A stretch of DNA of 52,535 nt from a virus. The DNA is taken from positions 1-52,535 of the IMG/VR virus record IMGVR_UViG_3300020477_000037, one strand, 5' to 3'. How positions within the stretch are numbered: the stretch's first letter is position 1; each line of letters starts with the position of its first letter. The notes beneath the pieces were generated by a model. That model worked only from the letters and a program-made list of their open reading frames with translations, did not search any database and had not been told where the DNA came from. Below are positions 9,701 through 16,885 of the stretch, in pieces. The position numbers and the translations under genes were made by a program.

Positions 9701-12700
9701 ATATAAAGAGTTTGTTGCATTTTTAAACAAGAAACCAACCGTTGCTACTTGGGTATTTCAAATGCATTCTGCCGGTCAAAAATGGTATCACGCCTCTGAA
9801 TTAACAAAAGGCTTGTCTCTCATGGTAGGTGGTTTAGGTAAACAGGAAGAGGTGGATCGTAAAATAACAGAGGTTAATACTGTAACAAAAATGGATACAA
9901 TTATTAATAAGGCGTTTGATGCCGGTCATTCTTTAGGTTTGGCAAGAACTTGGATGACTAACGATGGTAAGAAGTTCAAGCTCCACGCACATGAAGATCC
10001 TCAGTTAGCTTACCAGTTAATGTCTGGTGAGGGTTCTAGTATTAGTTATGGATTATCAGGTAACTTTGTAACACCGTTTGATATGAGAATGCGTTTATCT
10101 TTAGATAAGTTAGCTTCACAAATGGGTATTACAACAACGAATTATAGTAGTAAAAAGGGAGCGGAAAGATTAGAAAGATTTTATAACACCATTTTAAAAG
10201 ACTCTGATGGGAAAGATATCACTAGAAGAAAGTCTAAAATGGTTGATAAGTTAGATGATGAGGGTAATGTAGTTAAGGATGAAGATGGGAATGTCATACA
10301 AGAAGTTGAATGGGAATGGGTACCTGTTAAGGCGGGGGATTTTAGAAGTTTAAAGTGGATTCTTTTGCCAATAGAAAATCTCAATGGAAGAAAATCTATA
10401 CTTGGTAAAGAATTAGGTGGTGGTAGATACACGGTTTCGGATGCCAACAAAGATAGTATCAATAAGGATATCACCTATTCAACTATGTTTAGTGCGTATG
10501 CATTAGCTAAAAGAGCCAAAACATTAAAGACTCGTGATAAAGAAAATTTATTTACAGATGAACAGATTAAGGCAATTATTGATGAAGTAGAAAAGCACAT
10601 GAAAAAAAATGACGTTGATGCATACAATGTGTTTGTTAAAGCACATAGAGAGCTAGTTGGGTTTGGTGAAATGTTAGCTGATTATGCAGTTGATGCCGGT
10701 TTAATTTCTCCAGAGGTAAGAGAAAGGTTTAGGATTGAAACTGATTATGTCCCATATATTAGGAAAAGAGATATGGATACTGGGGAGACTCTTCATTCTT
10801 ATAAAACTGGACGCTTAGATTTCTGGCAACCAAAAGCTATGAAAGGTGGGACTCATAGAATAATTGATCCGATTGAAAGTTTAATGAGAAATTATTCTAC
10901 TATAGTTCGATCTGCAAATCGCAACGATGTTATGGTTAAGTTATATGATATGTATCAATATATGTCAGCAAAAGATTTTCCTGAAAAAGGAGCCACAGAT
11001 CCAGTTAATGAATCAGATAATCCTATTACATTTCATGATGAACCGCAAAACAAAGAGGCAATATTTTTATCTAGAAATGAAATTATTCGTGAATTAGATA
11101 AAGACAATATATCTGTTACAGATGCAACTTTATCTAATAAAAATATGAAAGCTATAGAAAAAAAGCTATCTGAACTTGAGTGGGATGTTGGTATTGGTGA
11201 AGTTCTTGAATACAATATGATTGATGTTGATGAGGATGGAATACTTATACATTCTATTGCTAGCGAGAATACACAAAATAAATTTGTTATTTATAAACCT
11301 AATGAAAATTATCAGAATATTAAAGAAGAATATTCAGATAATAAGGTGAAGACAATTCATGATGGCAGGATGGCTCTACAGTCTTTCTTTAGGCCTTCGA
11401 TTGACTCAAGCACAACATATGTGTTTTATAAAAATGGAGAACGTAAGTTTCTAGAGATAAAAGATACAGAGGAAGGCAGGATACTGCAAGATACATTAGA
11501 CTTATTACAGCCGAAGGTTGTTAGGTTTGTTGATAATTGGATGGGTAAGCAAGCTGTAGATAATTTAAAAAGAGCCTACCAATTATTTGGTAAGTTACCA
11601 GCTAAGATCCAGCGTGAAATGATTGTTTTAAGTCCAGACTTTATTATAAGAAACTTTATGAGGGACACTATAGTTTCTGGATTCCAAAGTTCCGCTCGAT
11701 CAAAGCCTTGGCCTATCGTTAGTGCAATGCGTGGATTGAAAATATTCATGTTTGATAAAGAAGCAAGGAATATCATGAATAGTTTCGGTGGTAGTTTCGC
11801 AAGCCAATGGGAGAATCCTTTCGTTTGGTCACAACCTAAAAATGTTAAGGACTTACAAAAACTGATATCTCCAAGAATAATGCAAGATAAAGTTCTTTCC
11901 CCGGTTGCTCTTCTTAGGATGCTCGCTGATTTTGGTAAGATGACTGAGAGTTTATCTAGGATAAGAGAATTTAAAGTTGTCAAAGAAGAGTTGATGAAAG
12001 GTGATAATCTAGCTAGGCTTGGGGATAATGCATCTTTATTAGATAAAATTAAATTTAAAATATGGAGTCCCGTTCCACCTGAATATGCTCAGTTTATACA
12101 AACAGATGAAGATGGTGTTGCTTTTTCAATGAACGAGATAGATGCCACATTGTTGGCTGCTAAAGCTGCCAGAGAAGTATCGGTTGACTTTGGTAAAGGC
12201 GGTTCTAGTAGCTTTATAAGAGGACTAGCAGCTACTATTCCTTTTATGAATGCTAGAATGCAGGGTTGGCTTCAAGCTGGGAAGACATTAAAGAGAAATC
12301 CAGCTTTATTTATGACTCAGTTTTCTATGTATGCTTTAGCTTCTCTTTCAGCTTACGCTTTTACTAAAGAAGAAGGCAAATTAGATGATCGTAAAGAGTG
12401 GGAATTAGATATGTACCATTTTATTCCAGCTAGTATTATACCAGAAGAAGCTAGGGAAATGATGTCTAAGTTATTTCCTTGGGTATATGGCGAAAAAGAT
12501 GCTGATGTTAAGTATTTTAAAATACCAAGAGCTTTTGAGTGGGGGGCTATGACCCGTATTATAGAAGGTTTCTATGATTGGTTTCAAAAAGATTTAAAAC
12601 CGGCAGAGGCAAAAGCTTTATCTCATCTTATTGTTAGGACTATTGGTGATACTTTTTCGCATTCTGGTGCTTCTGGTCTTACACCTGCTTTATATCAAGC

Positions 12701-13619
12701 ATACAATAATTATAATAGTAATATAGATACATTTCTTGACAGGCCAATAGACCCAACAAAAAGTCAAGCTAAACCTATGGAAGATCGTGCCTATTCTACT
12801 ACACCATTATCTATTAGAGCATTAGCTAAAATGGTTGGGATGCCAGCAGCTAAACTTGCTTACTTAAACCATACATTCTTGAGTTCTTTTGGTCAGTTAT
12901 TAGCTTTAATCGCAGACAAAATGCTTTACGATAAGGAATATCCAGATAAACATTTTACATCTTATCCTATATTTAAAACTATCTTTTGGTCTGAGGATGT
13001 TAATTTAAATGCTTCTGTCGATAAAAGTTACAAAACCTTTCTTCATATTGCAAGGGTGAGGGAAACCGTAAAGAGTTTATTTGACGCACAAATATCTGGA
13101 GATAAAGATCTAGAAAAATCTGTAAATCCAAGAAGGCCAGAGTCTTATCATAGGGAACATTTAAAATATTTATATGAAGATGACCCATCTTTTAGTCCTT
13201 ACTTATCCTATTTAGCACAGAACAATGGCTATAGATTTAAAACTAGAATTGATCGTGCATATAAAGAAACAAGAAAGTTTTTTAACGATAAAAAGGAAGA
13301 GCGTAAACTTATTCAAACAATGGATAAACCTACAGAATACTTGCAAACATTAATAGAAGAAAGCTATAGTCAGCAAAACAAGAAAGCAGAAGAATTTATT
13401 AAGGTTGTGGAAAAGGAATTATCTACTGTTAAAGATTATGAAGAGACTGCATATAAAACAGATCCTTTTGTTAAGCCATTGATAGAAGGCGATATAGGCG
13501 ATATGGTTGCAAAAGTAGTTGAATCTATTTTAACCAAACCACGACAAATTTCTAATTTGATGAAGAGTGCGTTAGGTAATATGATTAGAGATACAACTAA
13601 CGAAGAAAACCAACCATGA
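6777..13619 (+). CDS. Giant internal virion / ejection protein (LPD38-type polyvalent protein), 2,280 aa
   Basis: The largest gene; its ATG overlaps the previous stop. The first 120 residues are Pro-rich and disordered-looking. Hydrophobic, Gly/Ala-rich segments near residues 245-285 and 455-485 could insert into membrane. About residues 1610-1900 carry motifs I recall from the large-polyvalent-protein domain LPD38 (VLSPDFIIRNFMRDTIVSGF; IPFMNARMQGWLQAGKTLKR), and an upstream YVPYIRKRD motif is typical of the same giant proteins. These proteins are packaged and delivered with the DNA. No catalytic motif was recognised. It is probably the functional equivalent of the largest T7 core protein, though not recognisably homologous. 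Confidence 0.65.
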   Translation: MQPFADFLKTFNQRARNIEKARGQSPDTVVGGDPVMTTKESLITEKEIPKLKDTKPKVNTPNVMPELTLYQPPVDEDFSYDFQGDIDSPNANIPPETETKPLIQWDKDTTPLSERFDWKIPLEDVDDLIAMGAVGFWKDIVGGMDVYSKEELQERLKNIAEDASRNMDTSDMPSNFWELGSLTKKGVRGILSMLGPAGDTDRLQENVNEFKANLSKETQDALERNFVTQDAEGNYHVGNADINTLLAMVAVQSPNIIATLGSAYIGGALLTRLAGIPAALTPKALASVRKTGYFTSAIGTQYTATALSTSSQVYESLSEQPAHLWQESPLYNRVMDKLLNNPEHGVPTEDYDKLHDYAVESVSRQLAYEAGIVSGDISALAMTPFAGWLGKIMSGKKVQYNKAFFNKIGAVKEGLKGTGLEMVAEGMQEGFAETMTRNYYLREGGQPVNIWHNVINDTITGSLVSGPTALTMTTAVAITAPIQIDKINKEITKGLEGEGLFDVGSTLDETGLSYVINQDINISESDNKTLQDLVDNADEVLAREPIAEQDADGSDDPSMIAIANQYNVVRQKRDDALAELARRTDERVNETEEESTQSALLDQPVVLDPIIVEAEDPSKFKVEEDEDGKFYINNPVTKERMEKQYNNLNSAQQDANELNNLNQRPDDLETPFTVSFQNPETRQRIVDTAKKYKYRQGSGSKQRREAFEEDLQVGENWVPKADDDKDIVKSVYLMSYYIHQRQKSEKKRDKKVSDEMHSLLNEVGYTDEQIAFMANEAKQAIINNKKIKFYDVNPNLTKEPYEFTWKGIEDPSGEPVISTDSPRIIDTPQKKSIFNRFKKLWKRLDDKRASVKLTTAERIRELLSEGIGIKFKPGFKTQLDPTNPRKWKIKNLSDVQELIHLFGSALSGYHKSLHTAYYRAVKAEKIKGLHLDQAILGENIGEFKTENEKINAIWGEFLNQYIYDSQTTAKNYPALYKEFVAFLNKKPTVATWVFQMHSAGQKWYHASELTKGLSLMVGGLGKQEEVDRKITEVNTVTKMDTIINKAFDAGHSLGLARTWMTNDGKKFKLHAHEDPQLAYQLMSGEGSSISYGLSGNFVTPFDMRMRLSLDKLASQMGITTTNYSSKKGAERLERFYNTILKDSDGKDITRRKSKMVDKLDDEGNVVKDEDGNVIQEVEWEWVPVKAGDFRSLKWILLPIENLNGRKSILGKELGGGRYTVSDANKDSINKDITYSTMFSAYALAKRAKTLKTRDKENLFTDEQIKAIIDEVEKHMKKNDVDAYNVFVKAHRELVGFGEMLADYAVDAGLISPEVRERFRIETDYVPYIRKRDMDTGETLHSYKTGRLDFWQPKAMKGGTHRIIDPIESLMRNYSTIVRSANRNDVMVKLYDMYQYMSAKDFPEKGATDPVNESDNPITFHDEPQNKEAIFLSRNEIIRELDKDNISVTDATLSNKNMKAIEKKLSELEWDVGIGEVLEYNMIDVDEDGILIHSIASENTQNKFVIYKPNENYQNIKEEYSDNKVKTIHDGRMALQSFFRPSIDSSTTYVFYKNGERKFLEIKDTEEGRILQDTLDLLQPKVVRFVDNWMGKQAVDNLKRAYQLFGKLPAKIQREMIVLSPDFIIRNFMRDTIVSGFQSSARSKPWPIVSAMRGLKIFMFDKEARNIMNSFGGSFASQWENPFVWSQPKNVKDLQKLISPRIMQDKVLSPVALLRMLADFGKMTESLSRIREFKVVKEELMKGDNLARLGDNASLLDKIKFKIWSPVPPEYAQFIQTDEDGVAFSMNEIDATLLAAKAAREVSVDFGKGGSSSFIRGLAATIPFMNARMQGWLQAGKTLKRNPALFMTQFSMYALASLSAYAFTKEEGKLDDRKEWELDMYHFIPASIIPEEAREMMSKLFPWVYGEKDADVKYFKIPRAFEWGAMTRIIEGFYDWFQKDLKPAEAKALSHLIVRTIGDTFSHSGASGLTPALYQAYNNYNSNIDTFLDRPIDPTKSQAKPMEDRAYSTTPLSIRALAKMVGMPAAKLAYLNHTFLSSFGQLLALIADKMLYDKEYPDKHFTSYPIFKTIFWSEDVNLNASVDKSYKTFLHIARVRETVKSLFDAQISGDKDLEKSVNPRRPESYHREHLKYLYEDDPSFSPYLSYLAQNNGYRFKTRIDRAYKETRKFFNDKKEERKLIQTMDKPTEYLQTLIEESYSQQNKKAEEFIKVVEKELSTVKDYEETAYKTDPFVKPLIEGDIGDMVAKVVESILTKPRQISNLMKSALGNMIRDTTNEENQP

Positions 13620-13630
13620 TTGGAGTATTA

Positions 13631-13858
13631 ATGAATAGCAATAAGTTTAAAGAATATATAACAAATAAAAATTCTTTAATAAAAAGCTATAAGAATTTTC
13701 TTAATGTTATAGCGGATTGTTATTGTCATGAAGATATTATCCCAGATGAAAAAATTCGGACACATCTCCATGTTATAAACACAATGCATTTAAATGCGAG
13801 ACAAGTGGATATAATGGGTGATATAATAAGGAGTGAATTAAAGCCGGAGTTAAACTGA
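13631..13858 (+). CDS. Small hypothetical protein before the terminase nuclease gene
   Basis: Seventy-five residues from ATG 13631, which has GGAG six bases upstream; an in-frame ATG at 13616 overlaps the giant gene's stop. It is helical and Asn/Lys-rich, with a C-H pair (DCYCHED) too sparse for a zinc-site call. Its TGA overlaps the ATG of the terminase nuclease gene by one base, so the two are probably translationally coupled. No family recognised. Confidence 0.5.
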   Translation: MNSNKFKEYITNKNSLIKSYKNFLNVIADCYCHEDIIPDEKIRTHLHVINTMHLNARQVDIMGDIIRSELKPELN

Positions 13859-14721
13859 TGCGTGGGATTGTAGATAAACATACTCCAGATGGAATTAGAA
13901 TTTGGCAAATACATTATACGGCAGATCCAGATAAAGACCCAGAGACAAAAGAAGGTGGAGAGTGGTTAGCTAATGAGCTAATGGGATATCCGGGTGGGAT
14001 GGCTTCTCCTAAATGGAAACAGGAGATGGAGGTTGACTTTGACTCTGTAAGTGGACAGCTATTATTCCCAAGGATGGAGGAGTGGAAAGATAAGCTGATG
14101 ATCCCACGATTCGATGTGCCGGATAGCTGGACTTTGTATGGCGGATTTGACTACGCTAGTCGTGGTGTATCCGCCTTCGTTGTTTTCGCCAAAGGAAAGA
14201 ATACAGATGACTATTATGCTATCTGGGAATTCTATGAAAAAAATAGCGGATATTTAAATACGATTAATGCTATCAAATCCTGTCCTTATTATGATAAGTT
14301 GGAATGGATTGTTGCAGACCCGCAGATATGGGCTTCTAATCAGCAAAAACAGGGGTCTGATGAGATGGTTAGTATCGCCCAATTGTTTGGGGAACAAGGG
14401 GTTCACTTCTTAAAAGGATCAAAGGGTGGTGACATTGCCGTAGGTGAAAGAGTTAATCAAGAGCTATGGAATTTTCAGGAGAATGAAGTTCCTAAGTTCA
14501 GGTTATTTGATAACTGCGATAAACTCTGGTGGGAGATGACAAGATTAAGATTTTCTGATTGGAGAAATTCTACGGCTCTCTCAAGGAACGCTAAAGAGTC
14601 TCTTATAGAAAAAGATAATCATGCTTGGGATTGCTTTAAGTACTTTCTGAGAATGATAGAAACAAATTGGATGAGTAGTAATATAGATTCATTTAATCCA
14701 TCTCAGCATATTATTGGATAG
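13858..14721 (+). CDS. Large terminase, nuclease half (separate gene)
   Basis: A 287-residue protein matching only the C-terminal half of a large terminase. It starts at the interdomain linker (IHYTADPDKDPET, GYPGGMASPKWKQEMEVDF) and continues into an RNase H-like nuclease with acidic residues D98 (GGFDYAS), D154 (VADPQ) and D263/D268 (KDNHAWDCFKYF). It would cut the concatemer during headful packaging. The ATPase half is a different gene 2 kb downstream (16764-17492), so the order is inverted relative to a normal terL. The start is a clean ATG coupled to the gene before it, and the frame is intact, so this looks like a working gene. The two halves add to 529 residues, a normal terL length. 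Confidence 0.85.
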   Translation: MRGIVDKHTPDGIRIWQIHYTADPDKDPETKEGGEWLANELMGYPGGMASPKWKQEMEVDFDSVSGQLLFPRMEEWKDKLMIPRFDVPDSWTLYGGFDYASRGVSAFVVFAKGKNTDDYYAIWEFYEKNSGYLNTINAIKSCPYYDKLEWIVADPQIWASNQQKQGSDEMVSIAQLFGEQGVHFLKGSKGGDIAVGERVNQELWNFQENEVPKFRLFDNCDKLWWEMTRLRFSDWRNSTALSRNAKESLIEKDNHAWDCFKYFLRMIETNWMSSNIDSFNPSQHIIG

Positions 14722-14733
14722 GAGATTTTATGA

Positions 14734-15066
14734 ATGGAAAATGTTTCGACTCTTATTTCAGACCTAGGAGTACCAATTACGGTAGCTTTAATGGCGGGGG
14801 CAGGTCTGTGGTTTACAGTAAAATGGCTGATGAATATTCTAATGAAGCGGTTAGACGAGTTGGAGCAGATCAGTCGAGACACCGCAGAAGAAACATTGAG
14901 ATCTATCCAAAAGGAAGAATCAGATTCAAAAGAAATACTGGTAAGATTAATAGATAGAATAAGGGCATTACAAACAGATGTTATTAGAATTGATACAATG
15001 TTTAGAATTAAATATAAGCTACCAATCGATGAACGCAGAATCTCTAGAAATCAGAAAGAGGATTAG
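14734..15066 (+). CDS. Holin-like membrane protein with coiled coil, 110 aa
   Basis: One hydrophobic segment (about residues 9-33, LGVPITVALMAGAGLWFTVK) is followed by a long charged helix (residues 36-85, RLDELEQISRDTAEETLRSI) and a basic tail. This topology is widespread in small phage proteins called holins or holin-like. AGGAG lies nine bases upstream; an out-of-frame ATG at 14730 uses the same site but gives an implausible basic peptide. The stop codon TAG overlaps the first two bases of the tRNA gene. Confidence 0.6.
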   Translation: MENVSTLISDLGVPITVALMAGAGLWFTVKWLMNILMKRLDELEQISRDTAEETLRSIQKEESDSKEILVRLIDRIRALQTDVIRIDTMFRIKYKLPIDERRISRNQKED

Positions 15067-15136
15067 CGGGGTAGAGCAATGGTAGCTCATCGGGTTCATT
15101 ACCCGAAGGTAGGGGGTTCGATTCCCTCCCCCGCAA
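15065..15136 (+). tRNA. tRNA-Met (CAT) with initiator-type identity elements
   Basis: A full cloverleaf can be drawn. Acceptor arm 15065-15071 pairs with 15129-15135, leaving 1:72 as an unpaired A:A. D stem GAGC/GCTC has A11:U24. The anticodon stem has three consecutive G:C pairs above loop TTCATTA, with anticodon CAT at 15097-15099. The T arm has loop TTCGATT, and the discriminator is A. An unpaired 1:72, A11:U24 and the GGG/CCC anticodon stem are the three classic hallmarks of bacterial initiator tRNA; an elongator Met tRNA lacks them. CCA is not encoded (CCT follows), so it needs host CCA addition. It sits between the two terminase halves. Confidence 0.9.
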
Positions 15137-15159
15137 CCTCTGATGAGTATAAAAATTGG

Positions 15160-15312
15160 GTGTATAAATATAATTCCTGTGATTGTTTAGCTAAAACAGA
15201 GTGTATATATGAAGGTTATTCATCGTGTAGAAGGGAATATCTTCAGGAAGAAATACCAGATTGGTATTGTGACCACCCATTTTATAAGGAACAATTAAAA
15301 AGATGGAAATAA
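15160..15312 (+). CDS. Small Cys-containing hypothetical protein, start uncertain
   Basis: The frame is open from inside the tRNA (ATG 15079) to 15312, but translation through the tRNA is unlikely to be meaningful, so I start at the first in-frame GTG after it (15160); no good ribosome site decides this. The resulting 50 residues contain five Cys (SCDCLAKTEC, YSSCRRE, WYCDHP), which could bind a metal. It overlaps the next gene by ten bases. Reality is moderately supported by the overlap and Cys pattern only. Confidence 0.35.
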   Translation: MYKYNSCDCLAKTECIYEGYSSCRREYLQEEIPDWYCDHPFYKEQLKRWK

Positions 15313-15896
15313 TTACTAAGGATGCGGGTGGTAATCAATTCATAGCTGTTACAGAATATAAACCATGCCGGAAATTAACAGCCTGTTTATATCTAGGTAA
15401 CGATGAGTTCCCTAGATCTTATGTAGTGGTAGCATCAGAAATACCACATACCAGACGGGCTATTATTAATGGGCAGGAGAGTGAGTCCCATGACCCTGAG
15501 TATGTAGTCTTTGATGAATTTTCAGGAAGGCTTTCTCCTTATTTTATAGATGAATTGAAGCGATTTCTAGGAAGGAATTATGTCGAGAAAGTTATCTGTA
15601 TATCTTCCAATGAAGACCTAAGAACAAAGATTAGAAGAGAATGTAATATAAAACCAATATATATCGAGAATAAGAAACGAGATGATTGTGCTGTTATATT
15701 GCAAGATTGGTTTAAGAGATTAAGAGATAATGGAGAACCCACATTAAAGATAAGAGAGAATTGTATAGAGGCTAGGAGTTTCAACTATTTACCAGCTAGG
15801 CTTTCTGTGGTATATTTACTTGAGTACTTTGAAAGACAAAGAGGTAAGAAAGTATTTCTTCCAAAGGTACAAAAATTAAGAGGCGGATATTCATAA
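15303..15896 (+). CDS. Hypothetical protein, 197 aa, between terminase halves
   Basis: A soluble, mixed alpha/beta protein with strand-like stretches (SYVVVASEI, YVVFDEFSG, EKVICISSN, KPIYIENKK) alternating with helices, suggesting a Rossmann-like or RNase H-like fold, but no motif is decisive. Residues 120-140 (KKRDDCAVILQDWFKRLRDN) resemble a helix following a strand in such folds. Its last base overlaps the ATG of the next small gene. I do not recognise a family. Its position in the packaging region makes a packaging accessory role possible, with no direct evidence. Confidence 0.6.
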   Translation: MEIITKDAGGNQFIAVTEYKPCRKLTACLYLGNDEFPRSYVVVASEIPHTRRAIINGQESESHDPEYVVFDEFSGRLSPYFIDELKRFLGRNYVEKVICISSNEDLRTKIRRECNIKPIYIENKKRDDCAVILQDWFKRLRDNGEPTLKIRENCIEARSFNYLPARLSVVYLLEYFERQRGKKVFLPKVQKLRGGYS

Positions 15897-16009
15897 TGAA
15901 ACTAATGGATGTTGTTAAGGTAGTATGTGTCATTGTTATTTTTTTTTCTTTAATGCTTCTTCTTACTCACTTTGTAGGGAGTCAAGTTAATTTCCAATCT
16001 CATGGGTAA
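15896..16009 (+). CDS. Single-span membrane peptide, 37 aa
   Basis: ATG 15896 overlaps the previous TAA (TAATG). The peptide is MKLMDVVKV plus a hydrophobic run (VCVIVIFFSLMLLLTHFVG) and a short polar tail. The coupled start, tight spacing to the next gene (five bases) and clear membrane segment support it as real. Function unknown; it could be a lysis or envelope peptide. Confidence 0.45.
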   Translation: MKLMDVVKVVCVIVIFFSLMLLLTHFVGSQVNFQSHG

Positions 16010-16014
16010 TAATA

Positions 16015-16305
16015 ATGGATGACATAGAAAATATAGTTGTAAAAATAAAAAGTGCTGAAGAAAAACTAGGTCAACTTGTTCCAAAAAACTTTTTCAGTTG
16101 GGAAATTTACATGGTTAATAATACTGAAGTATTGAGAGATGTTCTTGACCTCGTTAGATCGACAGCAAATATAATCAGGAAATGTGCTTGTACTGAATGT
16201 AATATTGTCTTTCAAAGTCACCACGCACTACAACGCCACATGACCTCCAATCATAAGGAATCGAGCGATGAAAGGGTTAACAGAAAAACAGGAAAAGTTC
16301 ATTGA
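16015..16305 (+). CDS. Protein with a classical C2H2 zinc finger, upstream of the small terminase
   Basis: Ninety-six residues. After a helical N-terminal domain, residues 59-80 (CTECNIVFQSHHALQRHMTS, then NH) fit the eukaryotic consensus exactly: C59-x2-C62-x3-F66-x5-L72-x2-H75-x4-H80, including both hydrophobic core positions. Such a finger binds zinc and usually DNA, RNA or protein. It overlaps the small terminase gene by 38 bases, so a role in recognising packaging DNA or regulating packaging genes is plausible but inferred. A prokaryotic Ros/MucR finger would have shorter C-H spacing. Confidence 0.7.
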   Translation: MDDIENIVVKIKSAEEKLGQLVPKNFFSWEIYMVNNTEVLRDVLDLVRSTANIIRKCACTECNIVFQSHHALQRHMTSNHKESSDERVNRKTGKVH

Positions 16306-16885
16306 TGAATACCTTAAAACCCCAGATGATAAGTCGGGTAGTGCTAAACGTGCGGGTTTTTCTCATCCAGAAGTTACGGCAAATAAATTACTACGCACCG
16401 ATAAAATTATTAAGGCTATAAAAGAAAAGCAGAGCAAGATATCAGAGGCAGAGGGGGTAACGGCAGATTGGTTAGCGAAATATTATAAAGCAATTATAGA
16501 AACACCAATTACAAACATATGTGATTGGGATAAAGTCAGCGGGTTAAATACAAGACCATCATCTCAGATAGACCAGATGTCTGCCTTTGCTATTAAGGAA
16601 GCATCGGAGGGAAGACCTAGAGAAGGTGAAGACCGTAAAGTTTTTCTAAAGATGGAAAGCAAATTAGAAGCAATGTCGGCCTTACGCAGTATGTTGGGAA
16701 TAGATGCACCGAAACGGCAAGAGGTTAAGGCTACTACTGAAACTTACAATATGACGGGTACTAATGAAGAAATCGCAAGCTCCCTCATTGGAACGCTTGA
16801 GAGCCTTATTACAAAATCCGATTATACAGGGGAAAATTTCGGAGTTACCTCATCAGGAAATCCTGAAAATAGAAAGACAAATTAG
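16268..16885 (+). CDS. Small terminase subunit
   Basis: A 205-residue protein beginning LTEKQEKFIDEYLKTPDDKS, then a helix-turn-helix (SAKRAGFSHPEVTANKLLRT, residues 24-43), the typical small-terminase DNA-binding start. The central region (SKISEAEGVTADWLAKYYKA) would be the oligomerisation part. It recognises the packaging site and recruits the large subunit. It overlaps the zinc-finger gene in front and, by 122 bases, the terminase ATPase gene behind. The disordered C-terminus (NMTGTNEEIASS onward) coincides with that overlap. Confidence 0.75.
   Translation: MKGLTEKQEKFIDEYLKTPDDKSGSAKRAGFSHPEVTANKLLRTDKIIKAIKEKQSKISEAEGVTADWLAKYYKAIIETPITNICDWDKVSGLNTRPSSQIDQMSAFAIKEASEGRPREGEDRKVFLKMESKLEAMSALRSMLGIDAPKRQEVKATTETYNMTGTNEEIASSLIGTLESLITKSDYTGENFGVTSSGNPENRKTN

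Noticed and set aside
14730-14957. 75-residue basic frame starting four bases before the holin-like gene
   Set aside because: Overlaps the better-supported membrane protein, with shadow-like composition.
15079-15159. Coding start inside the tRNA gene
   Set aside because: The ATG lies in the tRNA D arm; those codons read the tRNA, so the gene, if real, starts later.
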